Source: Hyalella azteca
Taxonomy: Eukaryota; Arthropoda; Malacostraca; Amphipoda; Hyalellidae
DNA: 64,000 bases
Assembly: GCF_000764305.2 (NCBI RefSeq)
Contig: NW_025940780.1
Span: 1 to 64,000, forward strand
Direction of reading: 5' to 3'
Shown here: in pieces, positions 34,722 through 45,558 of the stretch
Numbering within the stretch: the stretch's first letter is position 1
Layout: each line of letters begins with the position of its first letter
The notes under the pieces: generated by a model
Database searches by the model: none
Told to the model about the DNA's origin: nothing
The model's input: only the letters and a program-made list of their open reading frames with translations
Translations under genes and position numbers: made by a program

Positions 34722-35190
34722 CACGTGGAGATTAAGAAAGAAAAACTGTGGGACGATGAAAAACAGCAGCTCCAGTCTCATAATGAAGACATGACAACGC
34801 ACCTCTCGGTGGTGAACCAAAAGGTGGAGACATTGAGCTCACAGTTGGAGAGTAAAAGTCAGGAACTCGTGCTTATCAACACTGCACTGGAAGGCTTTCC
34901 GCTAATTTTTGCGTCTCTTGACGAGGCACTCAATATTGACAAAGCAACTCACATGGAAGCTCTCAGGAAAAAAAATGAGAAACACAAGACGGAAATTCTT
35001 TAAATTACCAAGCAGCTCCAGGAAGATCTCAAAAATCTTGCGAGCAGGTGGGAAAGTCAAGTTGCAGAAAAAACTAAGGATTTGACGCACCTGCAAGTGC
35101 AACATTCCAAGCTGTTGAAGAGCACCAGCAAGATCGAATTATCTCAGTAAAACAGAAAGCACGAAGAACTTGTGTCACAACTAAAACTCA
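34722..35190 (+). pseudogene. Long coiled-coil exon-like fragment
   Basis: A strong acceptor (TTTTATTTTTATTTACAG, AG at 34720-34721) precedes an open frame of charged heptads: KKEKLWDDEKQQLQSHNEDM, QKVETLSSQLESKSQEL, then an in-frame TAA at 35001. It continues ITKQLQEDLKNLASRWESQV and HLQVQHSKLLKSTSKI, a second stop at 35148, and RKHEELVSQLKLTNNNWE. This is a typical parallel coiled coil. Position between kinesin motor fragments suggests a kinesin-like tail, but sequence alone would also fit CLIP-type or other cytoskeletal coiled-coil proteins. Two stops imply decay, unless they lie beyond an unrecognised splice site. Confidence 0.6.
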
Positions 35191-36395
35191 CAAACAATAA
35201 TTGGGAGCGTCGTTGCAAGCCGCTGCCCAGTTCGAAATTCTCGCAGTGATTGCGGCCGTTCGCCGCAGAGACGTACGCAAACGCGCAAATCTAGGCCGTT
35301 GTTGCCGACTTCACCTCGCGTCCAAGCAGTCTAGCGACGATATGGCCTCATCTGCCTCGAATAGCTTGAGGCCTCGGTCGCCAAAAGCTGCGGCAAGCAA
35401 CTGGCCGCACCTCTATCGCGGCCTACGTCGAATATGCCGGCGGTAACGGTTCAAGCGTTGAGGAGGCAGGGAGGGGAAGGGGGTGAAGGGTTAGGAAGAC
35501 AGAGGAATATTGAAAGAACCTTCTAGGCATGAATCTTAATGTGGAGCTTATACCAGAAGAAAACTACAGCGAATCCATGTCGCCAGTATTTGTGTAACTA
35601 GTTCCATCCAGTATTTTGTGTATTCAGTTTATTGATATAAATTCGATGAAAAACGCGAAATCAGTGAATATCAATAATCTGAAAGTATCAGAATAAATTG
35701 TAAAAAATAATAGAAATACCAAATGAACGCCAAACGGAAACGAATACGACTGAACGTATAGCAGAACTCCCATGCTTTTCAAATGCAAGTAACTGCCCGG
35801 CTGCCGCGCATACGCGGCATCGAAGACTGCTCCACTTCTCTTCGCTCCACAGTGGAGCAGGAAGTACCGAGAATGTACGTGTGGTGCAGTGAACACGACC
35901 TGAATTCGGCTAATTTTGGATAAATATTGGAGGTAAGGAACAGATAAAACGTCAAAATTTAATGTATTTACATTTTCATACGATTTAAGGTCTCATGCGC
36001 AACTGTCAAGGGGAAATTTTGGTTACTGCGAGTCATGAAACATTGCTTCTCGTTCAAGGATTCATCTCCAGCCTAACTTACTGTATTGCTATCGAAAGGC
36101 ACGCTTGCCTATTTCCTCCGTTGTCAATCCACTCAATTCTAGTTAAACGTTATGATTATGATCTGAAATGAACTTTTTGTCTCGGAGTTATGTATAAATG
36201 TGCCACCGCAAAAATTTCGAGAAGCCTAATTTTATTTTTATATTAAATTAGCTGATATTTTGGAAATGATCGAGATGACAGAGTCAGTAAAACTTTAGCA
36301 CGTCTGTAAGCTCGTATTACTGGTCACAGGTTCACTGATCAAAACTGATGAAATCCATTTTGTTGCAGGCAAATGTTGAATGCAGCTAAACCCAA
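35191..36395. other. No convincing gene
   Basis: GC-rich stretch at 35200-35450 (plus-strand ORF 35201-35446, Arg/Ala-rich) directly follows the coiled-coil fragment and may be a decayed continuation. The remainder is AT-rich without recognised features. Confidence 0.4.
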
Positions 36396-36490
36396 CTTTG
36401 CCCCCCCCCGCCTCGTCTAACATCAACGATATTAAGTCTACACTAGGCTAAGTGAGCCAAGAGCAAGCAAGAAGAGTGAAAACAGTCTGC
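36396..36490 (+). pseudogene. Second kinesin heavy chain-like scrap
   Basis: Reads PPASSNINDIKSTLG, a stop, then VSQEQARRVKTVC. At the DNA level it aligns with the CCCGCCTCG..AAGTCTACACTAG..AAGCGAGCCAAGA stretch at 32898-32965, which encodes [19 protein letters not shown]. More diverged than the 32.7-kb copy, so probably an older duplicate. Confidence 0.7.
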
Positions 36491-36864
36491 CTTCAATGCG
36501 AAAATAAGCCACATTTACGCCTTGGTTGTTTTGAAAGAACCCACTCTCATATGTAATGTCTGATGTCTAATGCTATTATTGGTTCATGGATAATTTTCCA
36601 GAAGGTAATCTCACTAATTATGGTCACCAATTTAGGCGGATTATTTGTATTATTTGAAGAATTTCCTTTTTTTACCATTGAATTTTAGATTTGAGGAAGA
36701 GTCTGATTTACGGAACAAAACTTTAGTTATATTTCGTTTGAAATTTGTATGAAACAATTTTTTTTAATAGTTATGCTAATAAATAAATTACGACACTTGT
36801 TTTGATAATTCATCCTTCTAGCCATGAAAAATGAGTGAGAAACAAATTTGAAATTAAATTTGTA

Positions 36865-36955
36865 AATGATCCACCGGTGGTACATATGGCGTTCATGGAA
36901 AGCTTGTTTTGTGCCACCGGTGGTACATGTGGCGGTTAACGTGTTAAGCTGTTAA
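36865..36955. repeat. Paired CCACCGGTGGTACAT motif
   Basis: The 10-bp palindrome CCACCGGTGG followed by TACATRTGGCG occurs at about 36871 and again at 36918, 47 bp apart, followed by GGTTAACGTGTTAA. This could be a terminal fragment of a TTAA-targeting element; not proven. Confidence 0.4.
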
Positions 36956-36990
36956 TGTGCTTCTGAAATCTGAATAGGACTGTTACCAGC

Positions 36991-37117
36991 ATGAGTGAAG
37001 TGCCTCCTCATGCTCCTGGCGAGCATCCTAGTACCGATGAGGATACAATTCAAGTTGTGGCCAGATTTCGGCCCTTGCATGACTTTGTACCAAGAGGAGC
37101 AATTTGTATCTATAGGG
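36991..37117 (+). CDS. Kinesin heavy chain-like N-terminal exon
   Basis: TGTTACCAG (acceptor-like AG at 36988-36989) precedes an ATG at 36991. The frame reads MSEVPPHAPGEHPSTDEDT, IQVVARFRPLHDF and ends IYRG at a consensus GTGAGT donor at 37118-37123. 'EDtI.VV.RFRPL' is the start of the kinesin-1 motor domain (first strand and following turn), where the family usually has VVCRFRPLND. Residues after HDF no longer follow the family. It lies downstream of motor fragments that belong later in the protein, so it cannot be the 5' end of those. It may start a truncated gene or be another duplicated scrap. Confidence 0.6.
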
Positions 37118-37242
37118 GTGAGTAACCGCTTAACAATACTTGTATTTGGCTGTGTTCACTTCTAAACATCCCTGGTTAAAATGTGATCAAAGTTGGGCGG
37201 GCTTTATCAAACTGCCTTTCTTTGTAAAATCCTACTTGAGGG

Positions 37243-39815
37243 AAACACGATGTTTTAGTAAACAGCAGCGTATATTCCTTTGTATAATTTTACATACTTC
37301 GGGTACGTACTAAGAGTCCACGAATGGGACTAGGTGCGCACCTGGGGAGCCCTGCTTCCACTTTGACTTCGTTTTTAGGCGTAGCAGCCCTGTTCACCGG
37401 TATCTGGGCCGTGGAGGCAGTTATGCTGGCGGGAAAACATCTGCTACGAGCGGACAGGCTGGAGTGCTGGCCGTGCACCAACAGCGCTAGGGCGTAGAGT
37501 TCCTTACCGAATATCGTGAGGTTATGCGGCGTATGATAGACCTGTTGGGCGGTTTTAAATACGGCTAACGGCGATTGCATTGGTGGCTTACTGCTCATTG
37601 GCTCGCTGGTTCATTTTCATGAAGTAAAGTTGTGCCTATGAATTGTAGCAAGTAATCACTTGTGCTACTCTGCCCTGAAGCAAGCTTGTACACGGAAAGG
37701 AGTATGAAATAAATGCTGCTATTGGGCAATGCTGGTCCCTCGCATGCATCCCCATGTGAACGGAATGTTTCGTTAAAGCGCTTTTCTTGAACGAATATGC
37801 TCCCTATTATGAATTAGGAGTCTAAGAGTTAGTTAATTAGTTATCTTAAGCAACTTTAATGTCCTTATATATGAAGATTTGCTGTCACAGTCTAGGAACA
37901 GCGGCGGGACACTGGCTTCTCTTGCTCTGGCCACTAGCAACGCGGGTCCGTAATATTGCTGGTTCACGTAGCAGGGAAAAATCAGAATTTGGCTCAATTT
38001 GTATCATGCCTAGTAAGAAACCAATTTGAATAAGAGAAGCGATGCAAAGCCCCCTCGTGTCAGTCCCAGCCCCCCAGCCGCGGTTGGAGAACCTGTCTTA
38101 TTTACCATTAGTCTGATGTCGGCGCTAGTCGTGACAGTTTGGTCAACTGCGATGAAAATTATCACTATTCACGGTCAGCGAGTTACGAATCGTTCCACCC
38201 GCGTGTAATGCACACATCAAGTGCTATGAAGCCTGTCTCCTGCATAAACCAGCGTTGCCACACGGTATATTTCTATACCAGATTCACAAATTTGGTATTT
38301 TCAGGTGTCTGGTATGAATATTTTAGGTCTGGTATATTTTCCTAAATCCGGTATTTTTCTGGTATTTTCTGACTTACTGCAGATTTACTGCATTAACCCC
38401 AATCGCCACGGGTTTTCGTGTCACGCTGCAACCTCGGTTGCAAATAATTTATGTCCACATTTCTGTTAAGTATTTTTTAGGTTCTTTCCATTTTAAATAC
38501 GCCGCGATTATTGTAGCAGGCATTAATATAGATTGCTTCCTATCAAATGCTCCAGTCTCCAAACTCACAATTGTGAACTCGAATCAACTTTTAAAAATTA
38601 TGAGAATAAAAGGACCGAATTTCTGGTCTCAAGCAGCCATTTCCGTGTGCGACAATTCAGACCGCTCGATATTGTGGTGATGCTATCGGTTATGAGGAGA
38701 CTAAGTTTTCCGCGTGTGCGTGTGCCGGGAAATGTGCATTTTCATCGCCGGAGTATGTGTATCTTCATTACTGTGCAGGTGCATCTTCATAGTTGGTTTC
38801 TTCATGAGTTTATTTGATCCAATAGTTTTTTGGATTGCATTGTCTGCGAGTTCAGTGCCGCCAATGCAAAAACTACATGAAATAATACTTATAGGCGCAC
38901 CGGAAAGCTCGAATACCTCCCACCTCTGTTGCTCGCTGAACACTGGTGTGAGCTTGAGTTGACACTAGCTAGACAGGGGCAGACCTCGCTGCCGACACGC
39001 GGAGCAGCTCAATCCGTGGTTAACGTTTATACGTGGTTTGCTAAATGACCTACCTACCTAATTATTATAAATCAATAAAGCTAAAATATTATTGATCTGA
39101 CACCAAGAATAGATCTCAGTAGAAGTGTATCTCGACAGACAAGGCTGTGAGATTTGTGGTTATTTTTTATAGAGGTTATTATGAACGAAAGGCGTTTTCT
39201 CGCCGACCTGGGCGATTAGTGTTAAGTTCCACCTCTGAAGTTTGAACTTCCTCCAGCGCAGGCGTGGATTATATAGATTACCTTCAGACCGGCGCGACTA
39301 GAGAGGTTTCCCACCATTTTTGGAACCGCAAGTTTACCGCTTGATGATATAACCCCAATCTAATTGCTGACATTTAACAAAAGTGCTTAGTGCAATATGC
39401 ACGAGTGATTATCCTTGATTGATCAATTACTGATCAGCCTAGGTTGTCGAACCTAGGCCTAGGTCGATCAGCCTAGGACGAGTGAGGTTGTCGAACCGAT
39501 CTCTGCGACGCAAGCTCCACCATTTTTGTTTGGTGGTTTTGAATTATAGAGTGCCACTTGAATTCTGAGATGACATTCAATGTTTCACTGATCTTGAAAA
39601 TCATCATCCATTCATGGAACTGGCTGCCTGCTGCATCTGTGCATCACTTGTCTACTTTGACCAGTCTCCAATGCATTCGTGGTGAAAGTGTTTTCACAAG
39701 TCACCTTTACCCCACTTGCTCAAAGAGTAGATCACAGACGAGAATTGGGGGCAATTTAGTTAAATGGTTGAGAACAACGGCGTTGAGGTACGTTAAATAA
39801 TACCCGAGATCTTCA
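37243..39815 (+). repeat. Left arm of ~2.6-kb inverted duplication
   Basis: Begins GGAAACACGATGTTTTAG and reads in reverse complement to 50848-53531 over most of its length, including AAACAGCAGCGTATATTCC, CCGCATAACCTCACGATATT (as complement) and TGGTTGAGAACAACGGCGTT. Differences include a hAT 5' end inserted at 38210-38575 here, versus an unrelated 480-bp segment at the equivalent point in the other arm. Divergence is moderate. It contains a partial hAT element in its right half. Confidence 0.85.
38250..39815 (+). mobile_element. hAT element, 5' end plus 3'-truncated body (copy A)
   Basis: 5' end CAGCGTTGCCACACGGTATA matches the 5' terminus of the complete element at 41070, as does the TGGTATT-rich sub-terminal region through ACTGCATTAA. 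From about 39225 (AAGTTCCACCTCTGAAGTTT) it again matches 41205 onward, through the CAAGCTCCACCATTTTTGTT and CTTGAAAATCATC coding region. It therefore seems to be a longer relative of the 41.07-kb copy, which lacks about 820 bp. No 3' terminus is present. Confidence 0.6.
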
Positions 39816-40006
39816 CAGGACATTCTTGGCCTGTCGGTGTATCAGGGTTCCACAAGTACTATTGAAAGTTTCAGCCCTGCTCCTGCGGCCTTTTCTACTC
39901 TTGCACCCTCTTCTTGTGTGCAGGACAAGACGGAAGCTCAAATAATGGCGCCTGAAGCCCACCTGAGATCTTCACAGGACATTATTGGCCTGTCGGTGTA
40001 TCAGGG
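39806..40006 (+). repeat. 42-bp direct repeat, two copies 159 bp apart
   Basis: GAGATCTTCACAGGACATT + (C/A)TTGGCCTGTCGGTGTATCAG occurs at 39806-39847 and 39965-40006 with one mismatch, flanking a Ser/Ala-rich open stretch and running into the ZSWIM-like ORF. Confidence 0.85.
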
Positions 40007-40014
40007 AGAAGGCA

Positions 40015-40449
40015 ATGCTCAGGGCTCGGCAATGCTTAAGAGTCAACGACACGTTTGCCACTTACGATGAATTTTGGGAACGTTTAGAAGAATTTAAGAA
40101 AGTGAAAAGTGTCCAGCTGTGGGTCCGTGACTCAAGAAAAATTACCGCTCGGATAGCCCGGCGCAAAAATTTGAAGCCTGAACTCAAGTATATGGAGCTG
40201 ACCTACTGCTGTGTATACTGCGGAAGGGAAGCATCAATGACTACTAATAACCTGACTTCAGGTGGTGGTTGTCCATTTAAGGTCCGTGTAGATACTTCAA
40301 AAGATGGGCAAGCCCTGCGTGTTAGCCACATCAACAAGAGCCACACTCCAAGTATGAACGCGTTCAAGAACAGACTAGATAAATCTATGGAAAAATACAT
40401 GTTCAGATTTGAAATGCCTAGCACCATATCGAACCCGGTGGAAGTCTAG
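40015..40449 (+). CDS. ZSWIM/FAR1-like zinc-binding N-terminal domain protein, partial
   Basis: The open frame reads TFATYDEFWERLEEFKKVKS, SVQLWVRDSRKITARIARRK, LKPELKYMELTYCCVYCG, GGGCPFKVRVDTSKDGQAL and VSHINKSHTPSM. The order 'sy.EF...l..y', W-x-R-x-SR, 'LKY.ELtY.C..G', 'GCPf.i....dGq.L.v..i..sH' is the N-terminal zinc-chelating (FAR1/WRKY-like) domain of ZSWIM1/3-type proteins, related to MULE transposases. ATG at 40015 is used; an upstream alternative start overlaps the direct repeat. Stop at 40447-40449 comes soon after the domain, so MULE or SWIM parts are missing. Probably a transposon-derived fragment. Confidence 0.6.
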   Translation: MLRARQCLRVNDTFATYDEFWERLEEFKKVKSVQLWVRDSRKITARIARRKNLKPELKYMELTYCCVYCGREASMTTNNLTSGGGCPFKVRVDTSKDGQALRVSHINKSHTPSMNAFKNRLDKSMEKYMFRFEMPSTISNPVEV

Positions 40450-41060
40450 TAGCTACTTGAAACTATCGTCAGTCATGAAAATATCCGGTCAAATGAAACG
40501 ATATTAGATCTTCTGCGAACAAGGCACGAAAAGGAAAAGAATCGGCGACAGGCCACATCAGGCCTACACTTCAGCGCCGAGATCAATATGTTATGTTATA
40601 TGTTATGGTATTCATAAATTTGCCAAGTTTAGGGTCTTGAAACAATCTTGGGTGACACATGTAGGCTATGCATCTCTCGGCGCTGTAGTTATGCATTCAC
40701 TTCGCAAATAAAATGATGACCATCAAAGTTTGGCGTCTGAGTTTCTATCGTAACATTCCGCATGCCATTTTCAGGCGACATTTACCGAGGTGAGATCAGG
40801 AAGTAAAGGAACCACACGCGTCGAATATTCTTCGCGCGACTCCGACAGCTTCACAGCAACTGTTCCTAGCTTTGAAACTACTAAATTTTCCCGAATTAAC
40901 CGCTACTGACGTGATTCTGCCTTTTCAACGAGACTCTAAGTCAGCCCCAACCACCAAGTTACTAATGTTAGAGGGCGGACAAGCTGCTAAGCACAACCTG
41001 CGCCTACCACTGCCAGCGCAACTCTGGCGTCTGGGCAGGCTTCGGGCTGCCGCTGAGCCG
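40450..41060. other. No further gene recognised
   Basis: Immediately after the ZSWIM-like stop the frame still reads ENIRSNETILDLLRTRHEKE-like sequence, suggesting the protein once continued. The rest is unremarkable apart from a GC-rich patch at 40970-41065. Confidence 0.4.
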
Positions 41061-41069
41061 GGCTCTGGG

Positions 41070-42172
41070 CAGCGTTGCCAGATGGTATATTTCTATACCA
41101 AATTTCACAAATCTGGTATTTTCAGGTGTTTGGTATGAATATTTTAGATCTGGTATATTTGCCTAAATCTGGTATTTTCTGACTTACTGCAAATTTACTG
41201 CATTAAGTTCCACCTCGAAGTTTGAACTTCCTCCAGCGTAGGCGTGGATTATATAGATTACCTTCAGACCGGCGCGACTAGAGCTTTCACGCCTTTTTGG
41301 ACCCGCAACTTTACCGCTTGATGAAATAACCCCAGTCTAATTGAACATTTAACAAGTGTGTTTAGTGCAATATAAGCACGAGAATGATGATCCTTGATTG
41401 ATTACTGATCAGTGATGATATGGCCTAGGAGGAGAGAGGTTGTCGAACCGATCTCTGCGACGCAAGCTCCACCATTTTTGTTGTGTGGTTTTGAATTCTA
41501 GTGTGCCACTTATTGGAGTGCAACTTGAATTCGGGGGTGTCATTCAATATTTCACTGATCTTGAAAATCATCGTCCATTCATAGAACTGGCTGCCTACGG
41601 CATCACTTGTCTACTTCGACCTGTCTCCCATGCATACGCGGAGCGAATGTTTTCAGTGGTCACCTATGTGAAAAACAAGCAACGAAATAAAATTTCAACA
41701 AGGTTCTTGAGTCCGTTATTCGGATCAAGAGCTATCTGCTCAGCCGCAACAAGTGATCAAACCCGAAATGCTAGATAAATGCAATATGCAAGCATGTACG
41801 AAAATAAGCAAAAGGAGGATGCCCTGTTTCCGTGGCTTGCTCATGTTGAGCGAAGGGGAGAAGTGCGACACTGTGATAAGAAAAGGAAAAAGTGACAATG
41901 TAATCAAACACCGGAATAGAAAAGTGTCTAAATGTTCCAAACAGAGGAAAAAATTTAACGTGTTCAATTTGTCTAATTATCGTAAAGCTAGATAAATGCA
42001 AAGTACATAAGATAAGTTTTGTTTTCTTTTTATAACCAACGTTTCTGACGAATAATTTCATTAAATTTGGAGGTAATAGTCTGCTTTTGAACAATAGAAT
42101 TTCTGGTATATTTCTGGTGTTTTGGGCTACGCAATTTGGTATTATCGCCGAGAAAAAAAATTGGCAGCACTG
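41070..42172 (+). mobile_element. hAT element with 8-bp target duplication, internally deleted
   Basis: Ends CAGCGTTGCCAGATGG and (complement of right end) CAGTGCTGCCAATTT give hAT-type terminal inverted repeats matching at 9 of the first 11 bases. The flanking octamers are GCTCTGGG (41062-41069) and GCTCCGGG (42173-42180), a one-mismatch target duplication. Both sub-terminal regions carry clusters of CTGGTAT/TTGGTATT motifs, likely transposase-binding sites, and the left one has the palindrome GGTATATTTCTATACC. It retains only the dimerisation end of the transposase. Confidence 0.85.
41440..41760 (+). pseudogene. hAT transposase C-terminal (dimerisation) fragment
   Basis: Frame reads FTDLENHRPFIELAAYG, then PVSHAYAERMFSVVTYVKNK and QRNKISTRFLSPLFGSRA. 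'P.S.A..ER.FS......K.RN..s...l..L...R' is the hAT C-terminal dimerisation motif. The BED finger and RNase-H-like catalytic core are absent. Related degenerate copies occur at 39540-39720 (plus) and 50890-51190 (minus). Confidence 0.75.
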
Positions 42173-42180
42173 GCTCCGGG

Positions 42181-43750
42181 ACGCCGGGCTGGGCCTCGAA
42201 TAGCGAGCGATCTTGGCGCAGCCGCAGTGCTTCAGCGCCGACAGCACTTCTACACTCGGGAGTACAGTCATAGGCAGCGGTTGCAGGAATTAGTGACGAT
42301 TACCAGATGTTAATTGCAATTGTACAGTCATCGGAAGAAGTGGGGGATGAATTTTGTTGCGTAATATTAGAAATATTTTTTACCGAAACTATATGGAGCA
42401 GAAAACTACTGAAATTGTTCAGGGTTTGATCTTGCAAGCTGCTTTCTATGAAAGATATATTTATCATTTGTCTCAATACAGCGTTTGATAGGAGATCAAT
42501 ATTATTGAACAATATCGAATGAAAGTCTAGGGGCCATATTGACGGACTAAGCCATATTTTGCGCGATATTCAAAGATTTGAAAATATGTAGCGCAACCAG
42601 GAAGATAGGATGTCTATAGGGTACACCTACACAGTGCAATATTCCCCAGTTCGCTCCTAGCGGTGGTTCGAAGTAGTTACGGAAATCGCGTGTTCTTGTT
42701 AGGCCGGTGCAAAGAAAATTCTTTAGGACTTCGTCAAGGTTTATCGTGGTCTATCAGCTTTATGGTGGTGTTAAATACTAAGATTGACCTAACCGTTCCA
42801 AAATAGGGAAACAGGGCTAGGTAATGATTGAAACTAACTCTGTTCATTGCGTTATTTTTTCTGTGTGAACTTCTTTCTGCCAAAAAGTGATGTTCGGACC
42901 ATTTTCTCCCTTTCTTTCTCAATTTGACTGCTAGACGCAGTCTAGGGACTAGTGTACAGGCAAGGGACTGCCATTAATTCATATGTGGTGCAATAATACA
43001 GAGCTAATTTAGAGAACCGTTTTCTCACCGAGTTCACATTTGCTGACTTCATTTCACCAGCAGCAGTCGACGCTGCTACAAATGATTGCTGCGTCACTTC
43101 ATCACCGTAAATATCGACCTCACTTCGAGCCCATTTTTAAGTTGAAGATTTACGCCACTATGGGAGTCATGCTCACAGTGCCCTAAAACTAGTTTCTGAC
43201 AATATTGGTGAAATTAAGGTGGGACAAATCCGTGTTAGATAAGAGCAGTATATCAAGTCAAATTTCTCGTCGTTTCGTGGCAGTGATTTCCAAAGCCATT
43301 TATAAGGGTTACAGTTCACATAATTCAAAGGAAGTTGTTTAATGATGGTATAATCTTTCGTGCCGATGTTCAATAAAGATCTCCCAATTAATACAAATAC
43401 TTTAATTAAACGAAGAATGAACACTTAAATTAAGAAAATCTGAATAAAATTAAAAAGAAGATAGGTTTAGAGTTTAGAGCATAGTTTCGTAGCATAGCAC
43501 TGTTCCTTCATTCATATGCTTAGAGCTCAGCACAGAACAGTTCCAGTACACCGTAGCATAGTTTCCAATAATCGCAAACACAGTATTAGAGTTCAGTACA
43601 GCGCTTTGGTAGAACTCAAGTCCTGAAGACAGGTTTATTTGATCGTTTTTTTGCAAACAAACCTATTTCATCATATCGAATCGAAGATACAACGCTCTTT
43701 GACAACTCAAGAGCGAGATTACTATTCATTCTAGGTAGAATAAGAGGTTT
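42181..43750. other. No convincing gene
   Basis: ORFs up to 86 codons without domain features. A GC-rich patch directly after the hAT target duplication is probably the pre-insertion flank. Confidence 0.45.
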
Positions 43751-43754
43751 TTAG

Positions 43755-44640
43755 ACTTGACAACTACGCTGGTGCACATGTGTCTTGAAAAGATTTTTGG
43801 TTATAGAACCACATGCAAGAAATACATAGCAGAGGCCGACTTGTTCCGGAAAAAAGATTGTTCGCAGAGGAAGTCAGTGCTACCAAGTGAAGCCAATTTT
43901 TATTATGCTGAAATATCCCTTGGTTACGTAACTGAGTTAAATAACGGATCTTCTTTGCCGGAGAAAAGTCTTAAGATGCTGAATTTCCGGTTCATCTCGA
44001 TGGACTATCTTCAAATGCCGCGGTAATTGGTGAATTTTTTCTGGCAAAAATGACACGGGCTCTTAGGGCGCTTAAGCTGCTTTGATTTATTGGGCGCTGC
44101 TTTTAAACGGTGCTCATCCAAAGAAATGACCGAATTTTCAGCAATTGCTAATGTATTGGGAACAAAACGTGCTACAGTAATACCGGACTCAATCTTTATG
44201 CTGGTCTTCATATCCTCTTCATCAATGCTCCCTCTTTCAGTATTTTCTGTATGCAGAGTAGTACGAAGTTCGATGGAAAGGATTTCCATATGGTCAGAAT
44301 GTGAAAATTATAGGAAAAGCAATTTGATGTGCTACTGCTCAGACTGATGACAGTTCGCTCTGGAGCTTGAAATTCAAAATTAGTCAGGGAACAGGGATGC
44401 AATTAAAAATTCACTGTTTCATACGTTCAGCCATGTTCACAAGCTCGAGCGTTTTCTGAGACGAGCATTCTTCGTGCGCTGTTGCAGCATTTACTTTGTG
44501 CATATTCGCTGAAATAGAAAAACTCGATGGAGAATCCATATTTGGTATTGAAACGCTGATAATCTCTGCATTGGTGATGGCAACTGGCTCGTCTGATGTG
44601 TAATTGTGCATTGGGGGCAAAGATTTCAATTGACGGAGGG
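43755..44640 (-). pseudogene. Two-zinc-finger protein remnant
   Basis: Minus-strand pieces in order: an acidic/Ser-rich region (TSDEPVAITNAEIISVSIPN), then RLKAAPNKSKQLKRPKSPC, HFCQKKFTNYRG and, after a small frameshift, RHLKIVHRDEPEIQ. Next come PAKKIRYLTQLRNQGIFQHN and, finally, LLCISCMWFYNQKSFQDTC. The arrangement C-x2-C...H-x4-H, then 'LRnqG...hN', then C-x2-C-x-F-(y) matches a widespread family of uncharacterised metazoan zinc-finger proteins. Those have an N-terminal 'RHl..vHk.e.ev' finger and a 'CefC.gfy.k..l..H...C' finger. Frameshifts and stops show it is broken. Confidence 0.55.
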
Positions 44641-44905
44641 TCCAGATTTGATGCTAGGACGTTGAAATGCTTTTATTGGTGACGGCAACCAGCTCGTCTG
44701 TGTGTAAAAGTGCAGTGGGGCAGAGAGTTCAATTGACGGAGGGTCCAGAATTGGTTCGAAGACGAGCCTTCATTGGTGACGGCAATCGGCTCGTCAGATG
44801 AGTTATTGTTCATTGGAGCAGAGAGTTCGATTGACTGAGGGTCCAGATTTGGTGCTCAGACGTTGACATGCTCTTCATATGTGAAGGCAACCGGCTCGTC
44901 GGATG
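44573..44905 (-). repeat. ~93-109-bp coding-type tandem repeat, four units
   Basis: GGTGAnGGCAACnGGCTCGT begins units at about 44573, 44679, 44772 and 44880. On the minus strand each encodes variants of SSDEPVAVTN. One unit is in frame with the zinc-finger remnant; the others are frameshifted. It looks like an expanded acidic repeat region of that gene. Confidence 0.75.
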
Positions 44906-44934
44906 AGTCTAAGGTTTTGAGTCATCTATACCAC

Positions 44935-45090
44935 CTAAGATGATGATGATGAGTCATCTATACCACCTAAGGTTTTGACTACAATGAAACGATAAAAAGC
45001 AGGAGGATTGTATTGAAAAATCTATTTACGGGATTATTTCAGAGTTCATTAGGGGTGGTGGCGTGCAGACAAGAGTGGCCGCGAATGTAG
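44935..45090 (+). repeat. Direct repeat partner of 46660-46890
   Basis: ACCACCTAAGGTTTTGACTA, CAATGAAACGATAAAAAGCA and GGAGGATTGTATTGAAAAAT recur at 46665-46727. GGTGGTGGCGTGCAGACAAG + AGTGGCCGCGAA recur at about 46860-46893. The spacing between blocks differs (longer in the second copy). Confidence 0.85.
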
Positions 45091-45558
45091 TGCATTAGAG
45101 CAGAATGTAGTGCATTAGGGCAGAGTTCAGTTGACGGAGGGTCCAGATTTGGTGCTAAGAAGATGACATTGTAATGAAGCTGGTTGCTTCCTTGGGTTCA
45201 TTTCTAACAACTGTGAGGTACTCTCCTTGAAACACTCCTATTAAGCAACAAGCGTTTGTTCAAACAGGACTCAGTGGATAATACAAAAGAACGTTATCAG
45301 AGGAACACTAAATATATACATTTAGCATTATAGATATAAATTGCGGGTAGCGGCTTAACCATCTCAACACGAGATCAGGTCTTCTTCGTCCGGGAACTCC
45401 CCGGGCGGGATCATCAAACTCGACCAGAGTCCAGAAGCGCACTGACTCCAGCTCAGCAACCCTACACGCAAAATGTAACATATTTCGAGACTGACTCGCT
45501 CTGTTCGTTAAATACGAAATTACTATCACATTTGAATTGATTGCTAATTCATGCACAA

